Shown here piece by piece: positions 44,606-55,871 of a stretch of 64,000 bases of DNA. Position 1 is the first letter of the stretch. Each line of letters opens with the position of its first letter. Origin of the DNA: Pammene aurita (lineage: Eukaryota; Arthropoda; Insecta; Lepidoptera; Tortricidae); the NCBI GenBank assembly GCA_947086415.1, contig OX352295.1, positions 9,493,501-9,557,500 on the forward strand. The letters run 5' to 3'. Both the position numbers and the translations under genes were made by a program. The notes under the pieces are model-generated. The model did no database searches. It was not told where the DNA came from and worked only from the letters and a program-made list of their open reading frames with translations.

Positions 44606-44699
44606 TTCACATGCGTGCTACCTCGCCCCCCTCAGATTTTGGCAGACTTTTTTGTTTGGAAAGATGAGGCGAAGCGTACTCCATTTATAGAGCTTTATG

Positions 44700-45175
44700 C
44701 CTGTATAGATGTTATAAACGGCTTTTGAGTCACCACGGTTATATTTTTTTAACATTTTATTGCACCATTCGACGCGAGCATCTTTTTGCTCTTTTGTTAA
44801 GTTGTGGGGTATCCAACGCGAACAAATTTTTTTTACAGCCAAATAATTATGTAATATGCTATTAATGCTGGTCATAGAAAAACCCAGAGTCGCCTCTATC
44901 TCGCAGTACGTAACATGTCGGTCGTCCATTATAAGTTTTCGCACAGCCTCGATATTTTGTTGTACAACGACCGATTTCGGGCGACCTGCCTTAACTTCGT
45001 CCGTAAGCATACTACGTCCACGATTGAACTCACTAAACCAGTGATACACAGTAGTTTTAGATGGGGCTTCATCACCAAAAGTTGAAGTTAGTTGATCTAT
45101 GCACTGTTGTTGCGTTAAACCACGCCGAAAATCATAATAAATCATAGCACGAATATTTTCACGAGTGAGTTCCAT
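44700..45175 (-). pseudogene. mariner transposase, N-terminal DNA-binding part
   Basis: From the ATG at 45175-45173 it reads MELTRENIRAMIYYDFRRGL and TQQQCIDQLTSTFGDEAPSK, then TTVYHWFSEFNRGR, AGRPKSVVVQQNIEAVRKLI, and the linker SRWIPHNLTKEQKDARVEWC. These are the two helix-turn-helix regions and the WVPHxL linker of mariner transposases. The frame is open up to VYNIYTG, where the 789-bp insert enters. Apart from that insertion the two halves contain few lesions, suggesting a fairly young copy. Confidence 0.9.
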
Positions 45176-45348
45176 TCTTGCTGCGAGATGACATTTAAAA
45201 CCCGTCAAAAACAAAACACGAGCGTTAATAAGAAAGAAAAAATATACCGGCCAGTACTTAAAAAAGTTCAAATTTTACCATGGAGGTCAAATATGCTATT
45301 TAAGAAGATTGTAATCCCGGTTTCCGGATATATAAATAGCAGCCTATG

Positions 45349-47646
45349 TATGTGTCTGTATGTTCATTTATAATGGATTCATTAGATAAACTAAATCTTG
45401 AATCTATAGGCACTATAGGCAGGTCATTCCTGAACAAAATATAGGTTAAGTACCTAACTAATCTCTTGTTCTGACCATTACTGAAAAAACTACATTAGTA
45501 TTATTCTATGTAAACATAAGACGTTTTTACAATTGATCATCGTACTATCTCTTTTCGCGGCTTGTATGATCCAGGCCTTATAACCTGAGATATAATTGTA
45601 AGTACCTACTCTTTTTTTTTCCATTGTCTGTTGTCTTAGATCCCAGAATGGGAGACGCCATCCGAATTGGGCTAGACTGCTTGTCTGAAGCAACCTGAGA
45701 TGTCTAGATCTAGTTTTTATTTGTCTTGGAATTTAGCTCCTGTATTCTCAAAACACTACAGTTTAACCAGTGTAACAGAGAACTCTGATAACACAAAGTT
45801 ATTAAGAGAAATTTAGGTCAGTTTTAAATTGTTTAACTCAGCCGATTGGATGGCGATGGGAATTACATCCTAGAATCTAGAACAATGTGGACACTTAAAA
45901 ATAGATAAGCCAGAGTAAATTATTAAAGAGTGGCGCTACCAGCAAGCTTAAATGCCATTTTGAGGCCGCCTTCAAGCTTGCAAATCGCGCGCGAAAACAG
46001 TTTAAATCACAAATTAATTAAAAATCGAGAATCACTAATCCAATTTGTGCCTTTTTCGCGAGATAAAACTAGAATACAAGATGCGACAATAATGCTTTTC
46101 GGTAAAACGTTAGCGCGCGAACGCTTTGCGATCGAAACTGCGCTAAGTGTAGCACTGGCTTTATGATTAGTAGACTATTATGGTAATGGAATGGGGGTTG
46201 TTAATAAACGTTATTGTTAAACCGTTATTAATTATAAATGATAATATATAATATGCTTAGCCATAGACCTGTCACGGTAATAATAATACCAATATTGAAA
46301 GGGATGGTCTCATTAAACTTTCAATAGGTATGACAGAGAAGGCGCTATTATCGTTGGCCCTTGTCATAGTCTCACATTGTAATTATTGCATACTTCCAAA
46401 ATACCCTAAGTACAATGTAAACGATTGATACCCTCCATCGCTTTTTGAAGGGGAACAAAGAAACCGACTAAATTATGTAGGCTAGTTACGGTATGCTTTC
46501 AGCCATCCTGAAATAAGTTTCCAAATTAGTCGCGTTGCGTGTATTATGCCCTTCTCGGGTGTACGCGTCTTTCAACTCTAGAGATACTTGCTTTGAGAGC
46601 TTAGCCTTCTAGAAGTCTTACTTAGGTACCAATTAGGATGAACATTTGCACTTTCACGAGCTTTTACCATTCTTAAAATGAATATTTAGGTATTATTGTT
46701 AAATTATACCTGAGTAGTCTTTGATTTTTCATAATTAACTATTCCTATGTAGGTACTATGCACCTCAAATTATAACGGTTTATTAATGGATTTGAGGCAG
46801 CCATTTAAAGTTACACGACGAAACATAACAAGTTTTTGTAGAATTAGTTAGTAGTGAAAGGTGTTAAATTTTAAAGACATTGTTAACTTGGTCACAATTA
46901 CATAACACACGGAAAAAACACACTTTCTCGCCGTACAATAAAGACGTAATTCCTTTGTCACATAAATTTCTTTTACGGTCATTTTTTTACTCTGTATTGT
47001 CGAGTATATTACAAATATCTCTCTCGCAAAAACATACCTCAATATAATGGGAATAAAGCCCATTTTTGTACAAACTCGATTATCGTAAGAAGTGCTGTCT
47101 GGACGATTGTCATTTGTTTTCATTGTGAGTGCATATATTTTGTACTTTATGTTATAGACGTATAAAGTTCATATTTTATCGTGTGACCAAAGCGTTACAG
47201 AAGCTTTTATCGCCCATTGTGATCTTGGTTCGTGAGTTGAATAAAATTACGTTTTTTTTTTGTACTTTCTTTTATAGGGAAAGGCTTTTTATAGGGACAA
47301 TAAGGCTAAATTGTGTGATGGATGGTAACCAGAACATCGGGGTTACATTCGATCTGTTTTTTTAAGCTTGGCCTTTGAGAGCATTTTTATAGTCGCAAGT
47401 TCCTACATTTTGTGTTTTGAATTAAATAAGCTGTAATACTATCGCTACCTAATGGAATACTTTAACGATAACAACTAAGCAAGGCTATTTATTTTTGTAC
47501 TTGTAAACTCTCTACTCCCTCTTGTCCTACTAAGTCTTGATCCTTTAGAAACTTAGAAATGTGTAGCCGGTAGCGTGAAATATTTGCTTCGTCTTAATTA
47601 AGGTAGGTAGTAGGTATTATTAGTACAGTACACCTAAATATTCAAT
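45349..47646. other. No gene seen
   Basis: About 2.3 kb. A small inverted pair TATTGAAAG/CTTTCAATA lies near 46295-46328. The 78-codon frame at 45930-46166 has no recognisable domain. Nothing else is supported. Confidence 0.35.
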
Positions 47647-47654
47647 GTCTGTAT

Positions 47655-47973
47655 GTGATGAAGAACGAGCATGCAATTGCCATTCATCCCGGCCAGTCAG
47701 TTATCATTGTTATCAATCCGTTAGAGTTGGAAGCCGAAAAAAATGAGAGGGGGGTGGAAAACAAAGTCCAAGTTGGGTCAGTTCGGGTTGCACGGGGTGG
47801 TTTCACAACACTTCGGAAGCTCAAATACCGCGAGCGATATCCGAGCGGTTGCGTCTCGGATGCTGTAACTACGCACCATCGGACGGACAAACATATAAAA
47901 GCTCTGTAGAGTTGCGTTTTGATTTTGTAATAAACGCTTCATTTATCTACTGATCTGCTATGGCTACCACAAA
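47655..47973 (+). mobile_element. Possible solo LTR
   Basis: The sequence begins near TGTGATGAAGAACGAGC and ends near GGCTACCACA. It contains a TATA-like ACATATAAAAGCTCTG (about 47888), then about 40 bases later GTAATAAACGC as a possible poly(A) signal. This TATA to AATAAA spacing with a TG...CA outline is what an LTR looks like. I could not find a 5-bp target duplication or a partner LTR, so the limits are uncertain. Confidence 0.45.
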
Positions 47974-47977
47974 CAAA

Positions 47978-48147
47978 TAAGTATAAATAAATAAATATTT
48001 GGGGACAATCTTACACAAATCAACCTTGTCCCAAACTAAGCAAAGCTTATACTATGGGTACTAGGCGACGATATACATATTCGTGATAAACACACAAATA
48101 AATGCCCTTACCAGGATTTGAACCCGGTACCCGGGTAGTCCGGATTT
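47978..48147 (-). mobile_element. SINE, reverse copy with truncated tRNA-like head
   Basis: It starts with TAAATAAATAAATATTTGG and GACAATCTTACACAAATC, and ends with AATAAATGCCCTTACCAGGA and TTTGAACCCGG (reverse B box). It matches the 42640 tail and the 40435 head on the opposite strand. Confidence 0.7.
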
Positions 48148-48602
48148 TATCTTGTACACTTTTGACGAAGCCTGTGGCAAATTATTGTTGGTGTGGATTG
48201 GACGAAGTTTGTTGCGGATGTCGTTTTGTATCCTTCTTGATAGAATTTGCGCTGTGGATTTGAGTCAAATTTGGTTATTTTCCCTAAATAAAATAAGTAC
48301 TCGACTTACAATACTTACCTATCAATTGAACGTATTATTCCAAATAATATCCCCGTCACGCCATAGTTTAACAGTCCGTTATTCTATTTACACGGCACTT
48401 AGCAATGAATTGGAACATCTGATGGATATATTTGGCGTCACATCCGGTTTTAAATGTACCGGAAAGAGGGTTATACCTGTGACTTCCGGTTTGCTGAGTT
48501 ATTGTAGTGACAAAACAACTTGGGAAAGAGGAAAATTAATTGTTTACCGACTGTTGACGGTTCTGCATTGATTTTCTTTTGTTTAGGTAATTGTACCATC
48601 GC
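48148..48602. other. No gene seen
   Basis: About 450 bases with a 139-codon frame (48152-48571) that shows no domain, no codon pattern I recognise and no splice context. I regard it as chance. Confidence 0.35.
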
Positions 48603-48677
48603 ACACACTGTTAACTGCCCATCGGTAGATCTTATGCCTTTTTTAATAAGGTCCACCGATGTACAGTTAAGAGTGTT
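48603..48677. repeat. Short inverted repeat, 75 bp
   Basis: ACACTGTTAACTGCCCATCG, GTAGATCTTAT pairs with ATAAGGTCCACCGATGTACA, GTTAAGAGTGT. The arms are about 32 nt with a few mismatches and an 11-nt loop. It may be a mini-MITE. Confidence 0.6.
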
Positions 48678-49555
48678 GCTGTTTGTATTTAAATTGTTGA
48701 TCATCATTGGCTTGCCCTTGTCACATTTATTTGGGGTCCGCGCAGCATGTTTACCTCTTCTATACCTTTGTCACCCGTCATCTCGTTATTCTTTTCCTTC
48801 CTTTTCAAGTCGTCTCTCACACAGTCCATCTACTAAAATAATGGTTACTAACATAGACAAATAGTAAAAAAAGAAGACGCGGTGCCGTGAAGACCATAGT
48901 GAAGACAAAATTGTGATTCATAATAAGCCGATATCCTCGTGTTTACGCGCGACACGCACATTTATACAACTCGTGGACGAGCGGTGATTGGTTCAAACGT
49001 CAAAAGTGAGTGTGTGCTCGAGACCGCGGCTTATTATGGAATCACAGTTCTATCTTCGTGGGACCACGTCTTCCTATTTTATGTCTATGGTTACGTACTA
49101 AAGTCGGTATTATTTTTGGTCTGTTCTGTTATATTGTAGGGTTTGGTTTCCATAATTTATGTCAACCGATCTCTACGAACGGAAGATTTGCAGTATAATG
49201 CTATTATGCGATGAAGCAGCTATTTATGTGTAATATTTTGTAATTTACTCGTTTAATCTTACACTGGTAATTTGCGGTTGGGCCCAACATTGGAAAATAA
49301 TGCAATTCATAGGCGGATGGGGTCTCAAGTGGATTTCGAGATCTTATAAAATTTCTACTATACATATTTGTTTTATATCTCCAAATATAGGGCCGTTGTC
49401 AACAAGAAAGACCAAAATGGTCAACTCCATTTTTGGTAACTGTCTAAAATGTGTCGTGTAAGTAAAACAGTGTTAGGTCGGGTTGAAGTTATTTTACGTT
49501 TATTAAGGTTTATTTATGCTGATTTAAGCTGCTAACATCAAAAATCTATTAACGA
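48678..49555. other. No gene seen
   Basis: About 880 bases without a supported feature. Confidence 0.35.
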
Positions 49556-49640
49556 CCCGCGGCAGCTACCTAAGTTGGTATATAGTGACTTACAAAGTTT
49601 GGGTTTGAATCCCGGTAAGAGCATCTATCCACATATTTGT
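49556..49640 (+). mobile_element. Degenerate SINE head
   Basis: GGCAGCTACCTAAGTTGGTA, then GGGTTTGAATCCCGGTAAGA and GCATCTATC, resembles the tRNA-like head of the 40435 SINE with a decayed A box. It is followed by a TATTTGT-rich body. Confidence 0.45.
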
Positions 49641-51579
49641 ATATTTAGCACGAACATTTGTTCTTGTATATGTTCGTTACATACTTACATAGTTACAGAC
49701 TTTAATTTTTGAGCCATTTACGGTTCAAGTTATGGTTTTTTTACCCGACTACTACGCGACGCAATTGTTTATGTTTAGTATTTAATCTATGAAATGTCCA
49801 GTGTAATGTGGACCGTGACTATACCAATAGTAAAAGCTTTGGTTAGTCTGGGACTATCTGGTCTTTGTAAATGCCCAAATTTAAAACAAAAACATATTAG
49901 AGCCCACTGTTTTTATTTACCTTGGTCACAGCATATAAGAAAACATATTAAAATTCATTACAAAAAAACAAGTGTCTATGAAGTGAAAGTGAAATTTGGA
50001 TACAGGTTAAGAGTGCCCTCTGTACTTGAGGGACAATAATATGTAAACACTTATAACCACGCACGTGTGTATCGTCGCAGAAACAAAACGTCACATGTGT
50101 GATACAAGTCACAAGTGCATCCGACCTTTTTCTGGGACAGTTCTCATTTAACACCTTGTGCAGTAAGTAGGTCGTTTCGCGCTAAGAGATACGTCAATAG
50201 TATGTTTTTGTATGAACATGTTGTATAAAAGTGTTAAAGAAGTGTGAAGGATGCTTTGCTTTGCATCTTTTACTCGCAGCTGTTATGTGTAAATTATTAC
50301 CTCTTTTAGCGACAGTTTAGTAATGTAAAGGGATCTAGCAAGAATTTTAGGTCTAGAACAGGAATCAAAAAATTTTGGAAACTAGAGCTATGTAATTCTT
50401 GTCGTTATAGTTAAAAACAGTCCTTATTTATTTGTCTCTGCTTAATAATACAAAAATATATACCTATTTATAATCAGAATGTAAGTAGGTATCAGAATAT
50501 ACATACCTAAATAAGTAAACCAAAGAAGAGTCGAAAAATTATGTTTAAAAAACAAAACATTGTAAAGACTGAGAGACTGACAATACTCGTAATAGGCTTT
50601 AAAACTTACAAGTACGGGAATACAATGGACTTTTAACAATAGCAACATAATAGAAACTTTACATAATAGGAATGACAAAAAAGGGTTTTCTAAAGTACAA
50701 GTAAAACCATTTGTGACCCTTGTAAGGGTGACTGTGGGTCAAATAAGTAATTATAAATGCGTTTATAGTGAAAGTTAACTATCACTTAACGAATATGGCG
50801 TAGGTACCACCAACGATGATATTAATGTCATCGAAGTTATTGACACGGTTATGAGTAAATGTATTAGAAGTGGGTTCTACTAGTAAAATGCATACTCAAG
50901 TAATCTTTCAGAGGAGACCTACCTATTGCTATCATACTGAACAAAAAAAAAATCTTCGGTGGTTGAACTGGATTTGAATCATCGTCAGCTTTCGTGATCG
51001 TGGCAAAATTTGCGATGTTTTCAAGTCAATGATGTCATTGTCAGTTGACAACAGAGTTGGACAAAAATTAACGTGATTGAAACTAAAGTTAAAAATGAGA
51101 ACGTTACTTATAATCATATTAACATGATTACGAATTCAATCATGAGCTTTCTAATCTGATTGAGCACCGACATGAGTAAATCATGTCGATTTTTAGTTTC
51201 AATCATGATTAGCTGAAGTGATTACATTAGTAAGACAAATGCTTAGTTAAACTAACGATTTAGTTGATTAAATCATGTTTTGATTATGATTAGATTTTTC
51301 GTAGCTACTAGCTCCTTCACTTTTTTCCTGACGGAACAGAGGCGGTACCTAGGTAAGTATGAGTATAATACATTTGGGATAAATACCTTACTCCATTGTA
51401 ATAAGACTAATAAGGTGTAAAAATGTAAACATATATTTCGTGTTGAAGCGAGCGACGTCGGCGCAAAATGCTAGTGCAAGGTCAGCAGGTGCTCGGTAGG
51501 GTCAGTGCAACGACTAGCTTGTGTCCATGGGCAGGGACGTCACGATATTGCATTCAGAAGTTTCAAGTTCAAGCTTTTA
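49641..51579. other. No gene; ATCATG-rich patch
   Basis: About 1.9 kb. Between 51070 and 51290 AATCATGA, TGATTAAATCATG and related octamers recur many times on both strands, probably a decayed dispersed repeat. No coding. Confidence 0.35.
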
Positions 51580-51722
51580 AAGAAAGAAAGATAGCACAAA
51601 AACATTTATTTTAACGCCGCAAAATTAATCATTCATAAATAGAAACAAAAGAGGCACAACAAGACGTTAAAATAGGATCCTTACTCAGCGTAATGCCGCG
51701 GCAAGCCGTGGCGCTGGTTTGC
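51580..51722 (-). mobile_element. Retroposon tail with (CTTT)n, copy 2 (reverse)
   Basis: AGAAAGAAAGATAGCACAAA, AACATTTATTTTAACGCCGC and AAAATTAAT run to ACTCAGCGTAATGCCGCGGC, AAGCCGTGGCGCTGG. This is the reverse complement of the 13008-13155 copy with a few changes. Confidence 0.65.
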
Positions 51723-52607
51723 AGTAGGGACCTACTTAACCTAACTTAAAACTAGGTCATAGTGGCGACACATACGCCAACGACACTACGAGTTACTCTT
51801 ACGATATATCCTTCTTTGATTTCTTGAAGATGTGAGTTGTGATAATGATAATTACACTTATGTTACCTACATATGACAAATCACGAAAGCGCAGCGACAA
51901 TATAACAGACAGATGTCATATGAGGTCGTGTAGACTTGTTTGTAAATATGTACTTACGTTTGATGGGTTAAGTTAGGTTGTAACAAAAGTAACGACCGTT
52001 TAACTAAATAACCCCGTTTGTTATTATTGTTGTTAACAGACTATAACTGCTGTCATTACTGAAATAACATGTTAAAGATCAAATGAGGTCACTTTATCAA
52101 TTACGCTCATGTTTCACTTGATTAAAACCCCACAAAAACTAATAAGATAAACGAGTAGCTGTCTTATCTTTTAAACTCACTCGATAATAAACGCATTGCT
52201 CATATAATTTTATCACCATATCTTTAACTCTTATCTTTTATTACAAAATGCATTCTTATATATATGTTCTATCCACGGAGTATATGGAGACGGTATCAGC
52301 CGTAGTTTGTTCCAAAACCAGCGTAGCCGGCATTTACACGCACACATTCTCATTAAAGTACGCACGAGGTGATACACACAAAGAAATGTCAGTCTCTAAT
52401 TCGCTGTGTTGATGTGTGCGTACACTCGAAAATACGTAACCACTACCATTGGCTCGTAGGCTCCGCCTACATTAGGGATGTGGCCCTTCGATATATATAT
52501 TTTATCGATATCGATTATCGATAATTAACTCCATAATACCACGCCACACCTCATATTAATAAAACAATGTCGATTTTTATTAATAGCTGGATAAAAATCT
52601 ACCCTAA
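51723..52607. other. No gene; TATCGATA cluster at the end
   Basis: About 880 bases. 52490-52525 contains TTTATCGATATCGATTATCG, ATAAT, overlapping TATCGATA-type sites. Upstream (52270-52470) is slightly GC-richer, but no exon can be read. Confidence 0.35.
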
Positions 52608-52921
52608 TTAGGGTTCATCCATTAATTACGTCAGATTTTAAGGGGGACGGAGGGATCAACAAAGTGTGACGAGTTCTGATAAGGGGAAGGGGGAGTTTTA
52701 TTTCTTGTGACGTCACAAATACAAATATCGTGTACATATATACACATAGTACAGTACTGTGTACACTTTTTTTGAAGGAAAGGAACTCTTTATGTCTTCT
52801 TATTATTATTTTTCTTGCTTTGATTTCATTTAATATATTATTTAAAATGGGAAAATAAAGAAATAGTAATTTTAAACATTATTGTTGAAATTTGTTTGAC
52901 GTAATTTGTGGATGTACCCTT
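52608..52921. mobile_element. MITE, 314 bp, AGGGTxCATCCA ends
   Basis: TTAGGGTTCATCCATTAATT, ACGTCA at the left pairs with TGACGTAATTTGTGGATGTA, CCCTTA at the right. A G-rich strip AGGGGGACGGAGGGATC follows the left end. Interior non-coding. Confidence 0.7.
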
Positions 52922-52954
52922 ATCTATCTAATTTATGTGTCTGCTAAAATACTA

Positions 52955-53080
52955 AAAATAATCGTGACTCAAACTATCTTCATACCAAATTTCATCTTAA
53001 TCGGTTCAGCAGTTTAAGTGTGAAAAGGTAACAGACAGACAGAGACACTTTCGCATTAATAATATTAATATGGTTAGAAG
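52955..53080 (+). repeat. Dispersed repeat fragment (GGTTCAGCAGTTTAAG type)
   Basis: ACTCAAACTATCTTCATACC, AAATTTCATCTTAATCGGTT, CAGCAGTTTAAGTGTG and ACAGACAGACAGAGACACTT, TCGCATT is a common lepidopteran repeat end. It shares phrases with the 40586-42620 repeat (ATACCAAGTTTCAT). Confidence 0.5.
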
Positions 53081-53934
53081 TACCATTATAAAGTTATCGT
53101 ACCTATAAAATAAGTTGATCATTGGATTAATTAATCCAGTCAATCACGTTATTTTGTTTTCGAAAGAAAGAAAATTAGTTTCTACTATAGGACAGAAAGT
53201 TACACCTTAAACAATGTGTTCGAAATTATCGATAACAAATAACGGGCCGCACTCTCGTGGTGGCAGGCGCGCGGCAGCCATGTTGCCCAGCAACGTGGCT
53301 GCCGATCGTGTGACGAGACTGACGAGCGACGTTCGTATTTCCAAATACATTGCGCGTCACTCGCGTAATCCTGCAACCGCCAGCAATAGCCAGCGAGCAA
53401 TTGATATGAATACTGTTGTACCATTAGATAATGGGTGAATGTCGTAATAAAAACCTACAATTTTTGGAAAAAATGTGAAATACTCGGTTTTTATACTTAC
53501 CGGTGGAAAGTAACCCCTCCAGGGACCTCTTTTAATTCGTTGCTTCGTATACGACACGACAAAATTGTACAACACGGCATTTTTACATATTTTTTGGCAC
53601 TAAATTCGTCACACGTGGTCGAACGACGACTGAACCGCGCGGCATGAGGTTTCGACAAGTTTATGCGCATCTGATCATAAACCATGTAACGCGCGCCCGG
53701 CTTAGTACCGCGTCCATTAGTATTTATCTAGTCCGTGGTTCTATCAGTATGGCTGATACACGGTGTCTTTTACCTAGATGTTATGACGAAAAAGGATTTG
53801 GACTCTGACTGGGTTGGTGTGTGTAATAAAATTAAACCTATTGGAAACCAATATGAATACTAAAACTAAACTTCGATTACTAATACGACCTTTATTCCAA
53901 TCAGAAGAACTATTACTCCTTATTTATTTAAAGG
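53081..53934. other. No gene assigned; GC-rich island 53240-53370
   Basis: A GC-rich patch has a 74-codon open frame on each strand and a palindromic AGCCATGTTGCCCAGCAACG, TGGCT. It could be a promoter or a non-coding first exon, but no initiator, splice site or protein family is convincing. Confidence 0.25.
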
Positions 53935-54048
53935 AGCCAAGAGTGTCCCACTGTTGGGCAAAGGCCCCCCTTATTCCGTGTCCACGTGTCCCGGTCTTGT
54001 GCAGTCTCCCACCAGTTTCTATCGAAGGTGTCAAGGTCGTCTATTATT
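53935..54048 (-). mobile_element. LINE 3' tail (GTGTCCCACTGTTGGGC type)
   Basis: AAAGGAGCCAAGAGTGTCCC, ACTGTTGGGCAAAGGCC and TCCCGGTCTTGTGCAGTC match the familiar reversed 3' end of a LINE. The tail is cut off; no coding remains. Confidence 0.55.
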
Positions 54049-54918
54049 TTATCCTATTACTCCTATTTATTATTATACCAATATCAAACATGCGACACGA
54101 CAACGACATACGTCGCGCGACGACAACCTATTTATACATAATGAGGAATTGACATAAACCACAACATTAGCCGTCTTTAATACACTCGCTAGCGTTATAT
54201 TTATAGGTGTGTTGCTTCAGTTAGGAAATTAGAAAGGTCATTTACTAAAATTTCATGCGATTTGACTGAAACCACTTTTTCCCTATGTTTGCTGCGGGGT
54301 CCTTTATCGGAATGCAGTAGATACCGATGACTATATGACTATGACTACCTACGGTAGGATTCCTATTAAGTGGAGTAATTTGACAGCTCCTTGCATACCG
54401 AGCGGTTGTCAAATGTATGTAAAGGGCTGTCAAATTGCATTACTCAATTTTGAATTCTACCTTAATGAATATATTTATTAACTTATAGCACCGCCCTTAA
54501 TATAGCATTCGGAAACTACGTAGAACAATGGGCATGTACATTTTTTAAAGTCATCGAACTCTCTTTGTCCAGTTAACGTCTGCTATTATATTCGCGATCC
54601 TCGCCATATTTTAAACGGACACAATAACTGGCGGTTTAACGATCTACTCATTAACACTGTTTATTACTGACTATAAATTATATGATAAAAAATACTTATA
54701 AAACATTAGTAGATTCGTGTCGACAGCTGCTTGTAATTTGAACTGTAGTTAATATGGAATTGTAATGCTACCTATGCTATTTAAAGCTACCTTTTGTAAC
54801 ATACTCAATGGACCTGGTTTCAAAAATAAAATACGATACGAAAGATAGATATTGCAAAAAAAAACAGGCACATGAAAGGCAAAACCATATAGACTTGCGG
54901 AAAAACTATGTGACGCCA
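54049..54918. other. No gene seen
   Basis: About 870 bases. An inverted pair GGAGTAATTTGACAGC/GCTGTCAAATTGCATTAC lies at about 54373-54444. Nothing else is supported. Confidence 0.35.
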
Positions 54919-54982
54919 TGTATATCACTCACCATTCATTTATAAATTGTTTCGATCTCAACTAGACAATTAGGTGCTTTAA

Positions 54983-55165
54983 GGCTGCGTTTCCACCAGA
55001 GATTAATGAGGATGCGTATCCTCGCAGAATGTGTTTGTTAAGAACCAATATAATCGGCTACCTAATATCCTTGCACACGTTGCACAGCGCAGTTCTAGGA
55101 TTGGTTCTTAATAAACACATTCCTCGCAACGCATCCTCGCTCATATCTGGTGGAAACGTGACGCC
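54983..55165. mobile_element. GGCTGCGTTTCCACCAG MITE, copy 1
   Basis: Left end GGCTGCGTTTCCACCAGAGA; right end CTGGTGGAAACGTGACGCC, with the last bases changed. Internal arms include GAGGATGCG and AGAACCAAT/ATTGGTTCTTAA. Confidence 0.75.
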
Positions 55166-55230
55166 AAGTATATCAATCAACAATCATTTATAAATTGTTT
55201 CGAGCTCAACTAGACAATTAGGAACTTTAG

Positions 55231-55396
55231 GGCTGCGTTTCCACCAGAAATGAACGAGGATGCGTTGCGAGGAATGTGTTTGTTAACAACCAATAGAATT
55301 GCTTACACATCCTTGCACAGCGCAGTTCTAGGATTGGTTCTTAACAAACACATGCCTCGCAACGCTTCCTCGCTCATATCTGGTGGAAACGCAGCC
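55231..55396. mobile_element. GGCTGCGTTTCCACCAG MITE, copy 2
   Basis: GGCTGCGTTTCCACCAG and CTGGTGGAAACGCAGCC are exact inverted repeats. The arms continue through GAGGATGCGTTGCGAGGAAT and its complement. This is the better-preserved copy. Confidence 0.85.
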
Positions 55397-55654
55397 TAAA
55401 TCTAGCATAAAATAAATTAAACATTGTGCTGTTTTTGTACCGATAATAAGTGGGTTTAGTGGAATTCAAGCGAATAATCGAGACAGGAAACAGACAAACG
55501 AATGTAGTTAATAACGGTCGGTATTTTTTAGCATCCTTACCTATCGCATTATTACTACCTACTCGTACTTAAATCATTTCACCAAAGAGCTCAAAGAGGA
55601 CCCAGTGTGTTGACGATGAGGGACATTCTTGTTCCTTTAGTCGTCAACACAGTG

Positions 55655-55776
55655 AATCCTCCTTTTTGTAAAGGGTCGGCAACGCGCATGTGACTCCTTT
55701 GGAGTTGCAGGCGTCCATAGGTTACGGTAGCTGCTTACCATCAGGCGGGCCGTATGCTTGTTTGCCACCGTCGTGG

Positions 55777-55807
<31 letters not shown>
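55655..55807 (+). mobile_element. Retroposon tail with poly(A), copy 2
   Basis: TCGGCAACGCGCATGTGACT, TTGCAGGCGTCCATAGG, GCTTACCATCAGGCGGGCCG and TATGCTTGTTTGCCACCGTC, GTGGTAT run into about 30 A. This is a very common lepidopteran SINE/LINE 3' end; the reverse fragment at 34773 is the same family. Confidence 0.75.
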
Positions 55808-55812
<5 letters not shown>

Positions 55813-55871
55813 TAATATTCTTAATTACGTTACTTAACTTATTGCCGTTTGTCAGAAATGATATAAATATT

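Larger units (their letters stand above)
43911..44699 (+). mobile_element. P-element-like nonautonomous insertion, 789 bp
   Basis: CCTGTATA occurs on both sides (43903-43910 and 44700-44707), an 8-bp target duplication. The left end CAGAGAGTTCTAAACCAGGA and the reversed right end CATAAAGCTCTATAAATGGA are related imperfect inverted repeats that remain alignable for about 45 bases (TATCATTTCC against CTCATCTTTCC). Inside are a THAP-like first exon (44063-44143) and a small MITE (44489-44605). An 8-bp duplication, CA ends and THAP coding fit the P superfamily; hAT also makes 8-bp duplications but does not carry a THAP exon of this type. Confidence 0.65.
43269..45348 (-). mobile_element. mariner transposon interrupted by a THAP-bearing insert
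   Basis: The ends are CGAGGGTTGCTACTTATATA (left) and, reverse-complemented, CATAGGCTGCTATTTATATA (right), both continuing TCCGGAAAC. TA dinucleotides flank them at 43267-43268 and 45349-45350. Without the insert (43911-44699) and one copy of its 8-bp duplication the element is 1,283 bp, the usual mariner size. It carries one transposase gene on the minus strand. Confidence 0.9.
54919..55396. repeat. Tandem duplication (248-bp period) of a MITE plus flank
   Basis: The flank TCATTTATAAATTGTTTCGA, then CTCAACTAGACAATTAGG, occurs before both copies (54919-54974 and 55168-55222). Each is followed by a MITE beginning GGCTGCGTTTCCACCAGA. So the MITE and its left flank were duplicated together after insertion. 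Confidence 0.8.

Noticed and set aside
45930..46166. 78-codon open frame
   Set aside because: No recognisable family, low codon regularity and no neighbouring exon.
48152..48571. 139-codon open frame as a host gene
   Set aside because: No domain, no splice context, and it begins in repeat-flanking DNA; likely chance.
53214..53438. Conserved exon in the GC-rich island
   Set aside because: Open on both strands because of base composition; no protein family or splice sites convincing.
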